The translations under genes and the position numbers were made by a program. From Mytilus californianus (Eukaryota; Mollusca; Bivalvia; Mytilida; Mytilidae), in contig NW_026262668.1 in NCBI RefSeq assembly GCF_021869535.1, forward strand, positions 138,061,635 to 138,125,634: DNA of 64,000 nt, written 5' to 3'. Each line of letters opens with the position of its first letter. The first letter of the stretch is position 1. This document shows, piece after piece, positions 13,148-25,868 of the stretch. The notes under the pieces are model-generated. The model searched no databases. It saw nothing but the letters and a program-made list of their open reading frames with translations, and was not told the DNA's origin.

Positions 13148-13839
13148 ACATATTTTTAAGAAAGAGTTGAATTTACAAATTTGTATAAAAATACACAATC
13201 ATAAACTTGTCTGACATGGATCTGACCCACTCAGTTCTAAAGACTGCTTAATGAAGACCCCAATATGACACAAGTTTAGGGTTGGGGTTTTCTTAATAAA
13301 AAACAAAACCAACAGGACTTGGCTAATACATCCACAGTGCCTCTGTAAGGTTTAGAATATTCTAACAACCAGTAATATGTAAGTTTGTTTCGTGGACTAC
13401 ATATAATTCTGTGAACTGCATTTAATTCCCTAACCTTTCCTGTAATCTGTGTTCCATAGAACCCAAAGTAATTGTTCCTTTGGGAATAATAAACACTCAT
13501 TTTATAACATTACCCTGTACAATATAGATAAAAACATAACCACCTATTTGCCTAACACATTTATTGAGTTATAAAATCAGTCACTATCACATTATAATAT
13601 AGGAAGACGTTTCTAATCAATGCAACAGAAACTGGTGAATGCTTGGAAGGAGTCATTGATTAAACAGTTACTAATTAATACTTTGACTTCATTAATACAC
13701 TATAGATCAATGCACTTTCTTGGTGCATTAAAGAACACTTGTAGTTTAATTAAGAAGATTATATACCTGAAAAAAACCATGTGTGTAGATGTTATTAAAT
13801 GGGGAGAACTTCTCAGGAAAGTGGTATTTGAGGTGAAAT

Positions 13840-15332
13840 ATGACCTTGGGATAAAGGAGGTGTTGAGGGGAAATATGACATAATCTTGGGATAAAGGAGG
13901 TGTTGGGGGAAATATGACATAATCTTGGGATAGAGGAGATGTTAGGGGAGATATGATATATAACCTTAGGATAAAGGAGATGGTAGGGGAAATATGACAT
14001 AACCTTGGGATAAAGGAGATGTTAGGGGAAATATTACATAAACTTGGGATAAAGGAGATGTTAGGGGAAATATGACATAATCTTGGGATAAAGGAGGTGT
14101 TGGGGGAAATATGACATAATCTTTGGATAAAGGAGGTGTTAAGGGGATATATGACATAATCTTGGGATTGAAGAGATGTTAGGGGAAATATGACATAACC
14201 TTGGGATAAAGGAGATGTTAGGGGAAATATGACATAACCTTGGGATAAAGGAGGTGTTAGGGGAAATATGACATAATCTTGGAATAAAGGAGGTGTTAGG
14301 GGAAATATGACATAACCTTGGGATAAAGGAGATGTTAGGGGAAATATGAGATAACCTTGGGATAAAGGAGGTGTTGAGCGGAAGTATTACATAATCTTGG
14401 GATAAAGGAGGTGTTGGGGGAAATATGACATAATCTTTGGATAAAGGAGGTGTTGAGGGGAAATATGACATAATCTTGGGATTGAAGAGATGTTAGGGGA
14501 GATATGACATATAACATTGGGATAAAGGAGATGTTAGGGGAAATATGACATAATCTTGGGATAAAAGAGGTGTTAGGGGAAATACTACATAACCTTGGGA
14601 TAAAGGAGGTGTTAGGGGAAATATGACATAATCTTGGGATAGAAGAGATGTTAGGGGAGATATGACATATAACATTGGGATAAAGGAGGTGTTAGGGGAA
14701 ATATGACATAATATTTGGATAAAGGAGGTGTTGAGGGGAAATATGACATAATCTTGGGATAAAGGAGATGTTAAGGGAAATATGACATAATCTTGGGATA
14801 AAGGAGGTGTTGAGGAAATATGACATAACCTTGGGATAAAGGAGATGTTAGGGGAAATATGACATAATCTTGGGATAGAAGAGATGTTAGGGGAGCTATG
14901 ACATATAACATTGGGATAAAGGAGATGTTAGGGGAAATATGACATAATTTTGGGATAAAGGAGGTGTTTATGGGGAAATATGACATAATCTTGGAATAAA
15001 TGAGGTGTTATGGGAAATATGACATAATCTTGGGATAAAGGAGGTGTTAGGGGAAATATGACATATCCTTGGGATAAAGGAGGTGTTGAGGGGAAATATG
15101 ACATATCCTTTGGATAAAGGAGGTGTTGAGGAAATATGACATAATCGGGATAAAGGAGGTGTTGTTGGGGAAATATGACATAATCTTTGGATAAAGGAGG
15201 TGTTGAGGGGAAATATGACATAATCTTTGGATAAAAGAGGTGTTTATGGGGAAATATGACATAATTTTGGAATAAAGGAGGTTTTGAGGAGAAATATGAC
15301 ATAACCTTGGGATAAAGGAGGTATTACGGGGG
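13840..15332. repeat. 39-bp tandem array, about 38 copies
   Basis: Units like CATAATCTTGGGATAAAGGA-GGTGTTAGGGGAAATATGA recur with many point changes and small indels. On the minus strand the unit gives short ORFs reading YVIFPLTPPLSQ. Subtypes (ACATATAACATTGGG, GATTGAAGAGATG) recur as blocks, so segments of several units were duplicated together. Confidence 0.95.
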
Positions 15333-15496
15333 TCTGATCCTGGATCCTGATTATCATTGTAAAATTAGAGCTTGTAATTTCACATGTCCCGTCTGACTTC
15401 GTTTCCCATTTTCAAGCAAAATAATTTGACTTTCACGTGTCATGTTTACAAAAATTGGCCAATCCTGCATCACTCTTAGACCCCAATGAAGCCCAC

Positions 15497-15690
15497 TGTT
15501 AGGGGAAATATGACATAACGTTGGGGTAAAGGCATTGTTTTAGGGGAAATATGACATAACCTTGGGACAAAGGAGGTGCTGAGATTACATATGAAATAGA
15601 TTAACTAAAGAGAAAGGAGGTGTTGAAATGAACAAAAGAAAAAGGAGGTGTTGAAATGAACAATCTATGGAGAAAGGAGATATTGAGGAG
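15497..15690. repeat. Detached, decayed units of the 39-bp array
   Basis: After 165 bp of unrelated sequence, TTAGGGGAAATATGACATAA reappears twice, then degenerate AGAAAGGAGGTGTTGA units. These lead directly into MITE-B at 15701. Confidence 0.8.
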
Positions 15691-15700
15691 ATATGAAATT

Positions 15701-15904
15701 CTGTAAATTCAGAAATTATTGCGTGCATTTATTATTGCGATTTTGTTAATTTAGACTAAAATGCGTTTTAATTTTTGTGATATTGAGAAAAATCCTGTTA
15801 ATTCATATAAAAAATTTCAAAATGCGAGTTTAAATTATTGGGATTATAACCCTGTCGCATTTTTCGCAATAATAAAAACATCGCAATAATTTCTGAATTT
15901 ACAG
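15701..15904. mobile_element. MITE family B, copy 1
   Basis: The ends CTGTAAATTCAGAAATTATT and AATAATTTCTGAATTTACAG form long inverted repeats. The interior includes TTTAGACTAAAATGCG and CCCTGTCGCATTTTTCGCAA, as in copy 3. Confidence 0.85.
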
Positions 15905-17717
15905 TAGATAAACCAAGGGAGAAGGTAGACACTGAGGTAGAATTTGAAATATTTTTTTGACACTAATTTATGATTGATAAAAGTAAACTTCACATTTGTT
16001 ACTCCATGTTTATGAATGGGATGTTTTTTTCATGCAAGTTTCTGTTATGTTTCTCATGGCTCAATGTATATTGTCAGATGATATTGGTATATTGCAAAGT
16101 AAAGAATATGTTTTTATAAACTCATGAACTTCACTTATATTGTTACACATGCAATAGCTCTCAAATAATTTTAGGATAGATTTAAAAATTTATAAAATGT
16201 TGGCAAATTTTGCATTTCCTGGGGACATTGTGTCTGTGACAAACATGCAGGAGCTCATGTGTTAACATTTTGTCTCCCTGAAATCCCAGCTTAAGATGTA
16301 TGATTGAGAAATTGTGTCTAATAACCTTAATGTCAGCAGAGAAAATTAGGAGTCTTTGTCTTTTCTTCCAGAAAATGTTCTAATCTCCAATCAGACAGAT
16401 AAGCAGTTGTCAAGTAGCATTTCATAGACACAATGACTAATGAAATAAATTACATTGTTGATTTCATGAGGCAGTCAATGTTTATTTCAGATTTTACACA
16501 AGATACATCTGTATATAGAAACACTTAATGAAACCTTTGCCGAAAATAGATTGAAGATCTTTGAGTAGAACTGAGTGATTACAGATCCTTATATAGTGTT
16601 TATTAAGGTCACAAATGGTTTCAAATTATCAAGAAGGGAATCATGGTTAATTAAATTTACATCTGATTAAAGAACAAAACAGGATGATTTCCTTTGTCTA
16701 AATGAAGAAAATAAGCAGGAATGGTACACAATGTATATGGTCCACTGCATTTAAAAAAAATCTGTAGACTTTTATAAGATTTACCAGGCATTGGTTTACT
16801 GTCTTCAAATGTTTTTAAATCTGCACACTGACTTTCGTATATTGCTATAATAAAACTTTTGATGTGTGATATTTATCCTATCTATTTCAAAATTATATAA
16901 AAATGCCTACAGACTTTGTAGAGAGTATATAAATTCATCAATTGATTGACTTTGACATATCTATGACTATATGTTGTGTATAGCCCAATAAAAGTCTGTT
17001 AAGATGGCACTCTATTGATATTAAATAAGAAAAAGTTATTTTATATTTTTAAAGTTCAAATTGACTTTGTCCTTAGATCAGTAATGCAGATCAATCATCA
17101 TTCATTGCTGACCTCTGTAGTGAGATTTGACCTGTGTGTACTGGGTAAGATGATATGATGGATGGGGGACTGTGATTATTACTGATGAGTTTCCATATTG
17201 GCAATAATTTACCAATTAATATTTGTGAAGCATGTTTTACATGATTTCTTACATGTCAGAATTTGTAGTTGTTAAGATTGAACAAGATAATGATCAACTG
17301 TTTATATTCATTATTGAATACATACTGAGATAGTATAATTATTTACATGGTCATCAAATGCAAGTTTGTGTTCAAAATGTTACAGCTGCTTGACCCTTAA
17401 AGCAGAGACATGTAGCGCACAAGATTGGAAACAAGACGAAATTTTGTGATATCCATCACACAGCCCTCATGATTTCATTGAATAGGTTAAAGTACAATAT
17501 AAAATTCTATTTTCTAAAAAAATCACAAAAAAATATTTAATTAATACCTGCAATACCCTATCAAGAAATCTTTATGATTTCCATGTTTTAAAGCATTTTA
17601 TCACTATTTTGTGTATTTTTCATTTGATCTTTTTTTGTGATAATTTTTCACATCATGCTACTTGCTTGAGATAGAAAATCATGGTTAGAAACTAAGGGAG
17701 CAGGTGCTGTTGTCAAT
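15905..17717. other. AT-rich sequence, nothing recognised
   Basis: No ORF or repeat family was seen between MITE-B copy 1 and the LINE. Confidence 0.5.
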
Positions 17718-19040
17718 GAATAAGAATAAGAATATTTATTATTCCAATCAAGGGCCCTTGATGGGCAGCATAACATGTACACATAAAACAATACATCATG
17801 ATTTGTAACAGAAAAACATTTTTATATATTAAAATGAAACATTAAAAAGTTCAGACAGATGTTATTATCTTCATTCTATAAAAATCACATACATTTAATT
17901 CCAGGCAGGATCAGAACTATAAAATCACTACAATTATCATTGTTATTACATACATTAATTAACATTTAGTCTAACATCTAGACATGTAATAATATAGCTC
18001 CCTAAATATTTAAGTATAGACAAATTTTCATTAGTAAATAACCAAACAAATTTTGCCTCATTTGAAAGATATATAAAATTGGGACAGATACAGTTTATCT
18101 CCTTGAAAAATATCTCCCTATCATTATTGTATGCTGGACAACTAGTAATAAAATGTTGTTCATCTTCAACCAGATTTAGAGTACATTTCTTACAAAGCCT
18201 TTGGTCTCTTTCTATATATAAAGTTTTATACCTGTCTCTTTCTATTTTGAGATCATGTGCACTGATTCTGATTTTACATATGGCACTTCTCAATTGAAAA
18301 TTGTTTAAAGATAGATGCATTTCTTTCGAAAAACAAGTTTTAAGTTTGAAATAAGTATCTAATTTACTACTCTTTGTATCTCTTCTTTTTGTGTTCCAAA
18401 ATTTTACAAAACTATTACAAAGTTTTTGCTTAACTGACTTGATAAAAAAGTTGAGCTTTACCTCCAAATTATGAATATTCAGCTTTTTAAAAATGTAATG
18501 TATGGATGAATACCAGCATTCAATATTATTATTAAACATGTTTTTGTTACACATATAGGTATCATACAGTAAACCATCTTTCATATTTTTTATTCTAAAC
18601 CAATATTTCAGCATTGATAATACAACTGAAAAATATAAAGGGAATCTACCAAGCTCTCCTTGCACAGCTAGGTTAGAAGACTTTTTGTTTACACCTAATA
18701 TATACTTCATATATCTTAAATTGGATTTATCTAAAAAAATCATTCATATAAATGTGCTGTAATAAATATTCACTTTCTTTCTGGCATGCTGCAGAGCTAG
18801 TTTTAAACATACCTGTAATTTCACTGCCATACATTAAAATGGGTTTTATTGTATGGTCATATATATGTAATAGAGTAGAAATACTTGGATTGGAAGATGA
18901 TAAAGATCTTTGCAATTTGAATACAGCTTTTAGTGATTTTTTGTATAATTCTTCCTTTCCTTGCTTAAAAAGTCCACTAGATATAAATTTTAAACCTAAA
19001 TACTTATAATTGTTAACACAATGTAAACATCAATGACGTC
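17718..19040 (-). mobile_element. 5'-truncated LINE (CR1/L2- or jockey-like), dead copy
   Basis: Read on the minus strand, the element begins inside the C-terminal part of a reverse transcriptase (NNYKYLGLKF near 19010-18980, then TIKPILMYGSEI near 18850-18815). It continues into the post-RT region typical of invertebrate non-LTR elements, with the zinc-knuckle-like pattern RLCKKC...EDEQHFITSCP. The 3' end (17718-17745) runs into short A+T-rich repeats resembling TATTCT/TTCTTA units, as in CR1/L2-type tails. About two thirds of the element, including the endonuclease and the RT core, is missing at the 5' side. Confidence 0.85.
17955..19030 (-). pseudogene. Reverse transcriptase C-terminal fragment with frameshift
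   Basis: Two overlapping minus-strand reading frames together encode one RT tail. The upstream frame (about 19030 to 18727) ends after ...EYLLQHIYM with a frameshifted stop. The downstream frame (18743 to 17955, 262 codons) resumes at MIFLDKSNLRYMKYILG and carries NLAVQGELGRFP, a motif common in mussel LINE proteins, then the CX2C...H...C motif. A one-step frame change at about 18740 and the missing N-terminus make it non-functional. The long second frame suggests a fairly recent insertion. Confidence 0.8.
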
Positions 19041-19430
19041 ATAATGCAAACTAGCAATAAATAGATTATCAATGGTCTTTCAAACTCAAGGATGTTCTCT
19101 GCCACATCTCTTCTGAGAGCTTCACCCTTCAATGAGATTGTAGCTAAGAAACACCCTCTCGTTTGAAATACCATCCATTATCTGTAATTATTTATACCAT
19201 AAAAAACAAAAAAGAATATCAACCATAGCAACACCACCCCTTTTTCTGTGACTTCGAGAAATTTTCAATACCTTGATGTCAATTTTTGGCTTTTATTGTC
19301 CATAAAATCTTCAATTTAAAAGATAATATTTTCAAACCTTTGTATCATATTTGGAAAAAATATGAGAGAAGCAATATGTCTGTATGTGAAAAAGTAGTTT
19401 GAAAAGTAAATAAAAGAGTGATATAATTTA

Positions 19431-19628
19431 CTGTAAATTCAGAAATTATTTCAAGTTTTTTATTAATGAGAATAATGCGACTGGGTGAGAATCACAATAA
19501 TAAGAACTCACATTATGATATCTGATACATATATCTGTATGTAGAAATCGCTATAATTAATCTGACATTTGTGTCCATTCTTCAAAAATCGCAATGATAA
19601 ATGCATGCAATAATTCCTGAATTTACAG
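19431..19628. mobile_element. MITE family B, copy 2 (older)
   Basis: It has the same terminal repeats (CTGTAAATTCAGAAATTATT and TAATTCCTGAATTTACAG) with TA on both sides. The interior is much diverged, so this is an older insertion or another subfamily. Confidence 0.75.
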
Positions 19629-22600
19629 TATTTAGATTATAATCATATGGTCATTAAATGGAGTTGCCAAAAAGTTTACAATTGCTTACCCTGCATTTTG
19701 ACTGTTTGATGAAGTAGATTTAAAGAAGAAAAGGCAAATTCTGTAAATTATGAGGAATAAAAGATATGTGGGGTAAATTTGATGAGAAAGCAATTAACAA
19801 TGCATGTTAGTCAAAATTGATGTATAAAAAGGTGTGGTCTCAAACGAGGCATACCTTAACATTGTATGGATCTTCTTTTTAGACTGAGGAGCCAACTTAA
19901 GTCCTTGATTATCTTACTTTCACTGAATTGAGGAATTTTTAATTTTTTTTATGTGAGATCAATATATTGATTGTCAAAGAAAGTGTATACATGCTGCCAC
20001 TAGATAATGTCATATATATTTCTGTGTGTCCTGGACACTTACCTTCAGATTTAATTATGTTTTTTTCTTAGGAAACCATAGAAAAGCTTAATTACTCTGT
20101 GTATTCCATGAAAACATATATTTACTATATAGTATAGTTAATACAGCTTTCATTATTAACCTATTCAGGATAAAGTTAATAAATAAAGCTTTTAACATTT
20201 ATAACCTTACAATGAAATATCTATATATTTCAAGTTGTTGCTTAGGTGTGCTTCACCTTGTTGAATTATATCAAAAAGACAACTTTGTCAACACCATTTT
20301 AATTTTCCCCTGCCCTCATCACAGGGATATAGTAATGGTCTCTATCTGTATGTCTTTAGTTCTCACAGACTCTATGACTTGAAGTAACTTTTGTATAGTA
20401 AATTAACATGAAGAAAATCCCCAAATCTGATACAGTTTTTCCTAGTTGATGTACTAGTAGTTCTTTTTTCCCTTTGTAAATGTATGTACCCAGGGACATC
20501 ACCAAAATTCCTGGAGAAAGATAGTTGTGGAAGTATTTGTTAAAAAAAGACATTATGTAATTCTAACTTGTTAAACTTTGTTTTTTTATCTATTTTTTTT
20601 TACTAATTCAACATGTTTGATAATTTAAAGCAAGACAGATTGATAAAATTTTCTGCCAGCAGATTGGATAATGTAAGTCACAGCTAATCAATACTACTAG
20701 ATATATACTGACAACTTGTTATGAGTAATAATTGTTACAACTTCAATACACATCTGTTTATACTGTAAACTAAATATTTAGGTCTTACAATTTATACTTT
20801 GGAATGTATCAAATCTTGTGGAATTTCTTTAATTCAGCAGTTACTACAGTAAGTGGACTTTTACTTGATGATTTTATTCATTTGTGGAATACTAATTCCC
20901 AAGGATTTCTAAAAGATTTTCTATGAAATAATAATTGGCTTTTTGCATTCATTCAAAAAAAAACTACTACTACGATGTAGAAAGTCTAAAGATTTTTGTT
21001 TTAATGTTTACACACATGACTATAAATTTGTTGTCCAACTCAGTCAATCACAGAAAAATCTTATGGTCAGGGGGAGTAGGTGTTACCTTGGAAAACAAAC
21101 TTATCAACAGTTTAATGTATTTTGAATATAATAGCAAACCGTTTTAAGTACACCTTTATGCAGATTTTTCAGTTGATTAGATAAATGGAAAATATTAATC
21201 TTTAAATAGCAACCATGAAAAGGATGAGGTGATTTGAAAATGTTTTGTCTCCTATGGTAACTTATATGACATTAGAGCATGAAGTACGAAAGTTGGAAAG
21301 TATCACCAGCTGATTTCTCCTTATATGGAAAGTTACGTTTCTAATTCCCCTTGTATTAGTTTCACTCACAGTGTTATAATGGGAGGGTTGCTGAAATGTA
21401 TCAGAATTTGAATATTTAACGGAGTCTTTTTTAATTACATTATAAAATAGGAAGTTATATACATATTTCTGTAGAAGGCAATTTTAAAGCATCATTGCCA
21501 ATTTACCTGTTTCTGTAAGTTTGAATGGAAGGACATCAATTGTTAGCCATCAATAGATTTTTACATAACTTTACCATCATAGAATCTGGCTTTTGGTTAA
21601 TAAATGTACTCATATGTTTTGTTTTTTTGGGGGGAAAATGCTAAAAAAAAATTATTTAGTTTTGACCCATCTTTGGAGGTGTATGATTTATTGAAATGTT
21701 CACAATTATCTACCTGTTGTTAAAACTCAAACTACCTCATACATGCATTTTTTTATACTTCACTCTTTGAAAAAAGCAAACTGACAACATATCTTAGTAT
21801 TTTGCTCTTAGAATAGAATTACGTTCCTAACCTTTTATTTGTTTATTTTGCTGTGGTTTCTATGATGGGAAGAAGAAGTGAATTCTTACATGTCATGCTA
21901 TATGAATTATAGTGTATTGATAATAGTTTAATCTCTTAGATGTTACTATCAAAGGGTAAAGGCAAAAAAAAAACATCTGTTTTTATTGTAATTGGTATAT
22001 TGTCTATTTTTGAACAGAAGGAAGATAAAACAAGCAAATATGATTACCTCTGATATCATTTACCTTTGTATTGTTTTCTTTGCAGAAGAAATCAGAAATT
22101 TACATTAACCATATTTTATTTAGGTCAGTTGGTGTCAGTAACTTTTCTTGATATTTTAGAAATTGTTTTTTGGAGTCATTTTGGCATTCAATCAGGTTTG
22201 CTTTTCTTTTGAAATACATTAGTACTTAAAATACTTAAAAGAAAAACTAACATTGCATTACGGTTATTTATTTTATTTCTTATTTACGCACAATCTGATA
22301 ATTGTATAAAAACTTCAAATATTATATAATAAATAATACTCATGGTTTATTCATATGAAATGTTATTTTTTCCCCATATAATTTTGCAATTGATAAATAC
22401 CTTTACTATTTCTTTCTACTGTTTAGAGATTTGTAACCAATCTGTACTACAATATTTTGTAATCGGTCATTGGGGCATGTGTATATCATTGTCTTTTTCC
22501 ACAGCTGTTTGGTCAAGTCAAGTATTATTATAAGGGGGAAAAACCAACAATGTTCTGAATTAAGGATGCTTAAACATTATTAGGGTAAATGTGAAATAAG

Positions 22601-25600
22601 GACATTAAAGCTGTTAACTAAATAGTTATAAATGGTATAAATTCAGAGAATAATACAAAATAAACAAATATAGATTAAAAGTTTGCTAAGGGAGAAAATG
22701 TGTACTAAAGTTTTCTGATATAAATTGCATGAATAGCCTTTCCTCTATGCTACAGACCAGAATAGATTTTTGGAGTGGCAAATTATTACAAAAGCCTCTG
22801 ATTTTCCTTAGCATGTCAACCATGATGATAATAGAACAAATAAAATTTATGTGGTATAATACAACATCAATGAAAATGAAATAATGAAATAATGAAGAAT
22901 TTTGTAAGATTGTTATAAAAATGTTCAGCTAATATCACAAAAATGTGATCATTTAGGAACAATTCTACGATTTCCACAAAGTCTGATGGGCTAAACAAAT
23001 AGTAAATTTCATTGCTGAAATTATGAATGATGTTTTTGATTAGATGTTTCCTATTATTTCTTCTGAAATATAAATGTACATTCTTCTAAAAAACTAAATA
23101 TGGTTCTTCTGAAAAACGATTGTATATTGCTTGACTCTTACCTTTTATTACTTTTGAGGATTCACATAGAAAACATAATTTATTCTTTAAACAGTTTATA
23201 ATTTGACAATGAATACTTTATGATTGATTTTAAATTGCGAACTCAAGCTGTAGAATATTGGTAGATTCAAAGAGAAAATGGATACTGCTGTGAAATGAGA
23301 GGTACACTAGTCTTTCTTATGACATTGGATCCCCACTTAATACAACATGAGTTAGGCTTCTCATGTTACGTATGATTTCACCGATTATCGAGGAAGCTGA
23401 AAATTTAATGTAGGTATTAGGTAACAACTGCCTTCCAAGTTTTTTTTACCGTCACATTTGAAATATATGCTAGTTCAAAGAAAATTGTCGTTAGAAGGTT
23501 TAAACTTGATCTGTTAATACCGTTGTAACTAGAAATCGAAGAGGTTTTATTCTTTGTGTGGAAATAGAGTTTCAGGGGGAAAAAAATTTCGTGCAAAAGT
23601 TAAGGTAAGAACGATGTTTGTAATATAAGTTCTTTATACACTTTGTTTTGTATGAGGGCATGCACAATTAACAATGGTTAATTTTAAATGAGACTACTTC
23701 TTTCTAAAGAACCAGCTAAAGAAGGATGGATTCCAGAACCCTTTGATTAAAGTTTAAACAGATATACAATAATACTTTTAACATACGCCCATATTGTTAA
23801 TTCTTTTAACAGCTTGCAATCTATTTTACAGAACTTTTTTTACTTGAGTTAACTTTAGATTTCTACAGTTGAATGCATTGTAAAAATTCAATTATTTTTA
23901 TGATAAAATTTCTTTTGTGAGATGGATTTAAAATGTTAAGGTTAAATCAGCCATTAGTATCTTGTAGTATGGTATTATGTAAGGTTCACAAGCCAGAAAT
24001 TCTTTGCAAAATTTGAAAAGACCCAGTCAGAAAGTTATCGGGTGCTTACATCTTCACATTTTCAATTATCAACAGAATCTTATTTGGTGGCCAGAAATTG
24101 TCATTTAAATTACACCGTTCATTGTAGAGATTTTCACTTGAGATGACAGTTTAAGTGTAAATTAAATATAGGGTACAATCATATACTTAAAATAATTGTG
24201 TGATCTGATTAAAGAAGTTGGTAAGTTATTGAAATACTCATGCTGAATTATGAAAACAAAATATGAATGAGAACATAATAAAACCTGTATTTATGACTAT
24301 AATTCATGTGTTCAAGTCAATATCTAGCAGGTTATGTCTAAACCACAGGTGTACCCTAAACCAGGTAAAAAGTTAAATGACAACATTATTGAAAAACAGT
24401 GACACCAGAGTAATCTCCCCTGGGTGTTTTGACTAATTTTATGGTCATGACAATACACAATACTACAGTGATTAATTGGTGGTCATAAACAATTTGACAG
24501 GTGTACACCCAATACACATGTTCCTACCTGGACATAGGTACATAGATATTACCAGTAATTACAGGTAAATACTTTGATGTCAGTAATTACAAGTAGATCA
24601 ATAGTTTGGTGTGACCACATGGTGTGGACATGATTCTCTGATGTAGGAAGTGCTATCATACTTTGTGTAAAATACTAGGAAGGAAATTTGTCAATGTCAA
24701 AGGTTTGTAATGGTCAGTTATTTTTATTATTTTGGTTAAATAATTAGTTAGCATTGTTTTGGTAGGTTTTGATTTAGATTTTACAAACTTTGTTTAAACA
24801 ACAGGAAGTGATTTAATATTTATAACTTACGTTTCATAGATAATTTTATTTTATAATACTATTTTAAAACTACTGTCATTGGTTGTATGATTTGAAATGT
24901 TTTGATGAGATAAGTGCTAAGTATATTGTTAAGATCTGAGCTATAACAATCTGGACAAAATAGATAAGAAAATGGAAAAATTGATAAATCGAATTAAAGC
25001 TTCAAATATTTTATTTAGTGTAAATAGTTTGAAGACAGAAATTTGTAAGTTCATTCAAAATAAAGATTTGCATTTCTTTTATTCATACTGTGTTTACAAA
25101 AATATGCATCAAAAGATTTTTGACATGAGTTCAAGGCCCATTTTAAAAGAGATAACCACAATCACAATTTTTTTTATTTTAACAAGACACACCAAATGTT
25201 CATATGATTTATTGGAGTATATTGTTGCACACCTTTTAGAAGGCATTTGAAAGGTAATTATGACAACATTTTCAATGAAGATGAACCTTGTACAAACAAT
25301 TCTTTCTTATCTGACCCAAAAGGTATGGTTTTTTTATTGGCCTGTCGAAATCAAGCTTGACAGGGAAATCTTTTTATAAATCCACTACTCCAAAAACCTA
25401 TTTATTAATCTTTTTTTATATGCAGATCTTATGAAAATAGTATTATTTATACTAATAGGTAAAATTTTTTAAATTCAATTTTCTTCAAGGCAAATTATTA
25501 TGAAATGAAGATCCTCTAGAAGCATTCTTCATATCAGGCTAATGATGTGGCTTTCAAAGTGGCTATTGTGCCACATTATGGTCCACATTTGAACCCTGTG

Positions 25601-25654
25601 AGATTTTTGCCGAATGGGATTTGAATTTCAATGATTAAATAAAGGTCAGTTTGC
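19629..25654. other. Long AT-rich stretch without recognised features
   Basis: About 6 kb of intron- or intergenic-like sequence. All ORFs are short and look random. It stands out in this window for its lack of tandem arrays. Confidence 0.5.
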
Positions 25655-25868
25655 ATGTATGGTTGCTTTATTTTTCACAGTGTGGGTTTTGGAAAAAGCG
25701 ATGGTTGCTTTATTTTTCACTGCTGGTTTTGGAAGAAGCGATGGTTGTTTTATTTTTCACAGTGTGGGTTTGGAAGAAGCGATGGTTGTTTTATTTTTCA
25801 CAGTGTGGGTTTTGGAAGAAGCGATGGTTTCTTTATTTTTTGCACAGTGTTGGTTTTGGAAGAAGCTG
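25655..25868. repeat. 42-bp tandem repeat, 5 copies
   Basis: GGTTGCTTTATTTTTCACAG plus TGTGGGTTTTGGAAGAAGCGAT recurs. The 14-codon unit yields spurious ORFs in all forward frames. Confidence 0.9.

Noticed and set aside
13746-15302. Many minus-strand ORFs reading YVIFPLTPPLSQ
   Set aside because: They are products of the 39-bp array, and frames change at each small indel.
22087-22124. Tiny exon between CTTTGCAG and TTTAG|GTCAGT
   Set aside because: Only 38 bp, with a weak donor and no coding text; such pairs occur by chance in AT-rich sequence.
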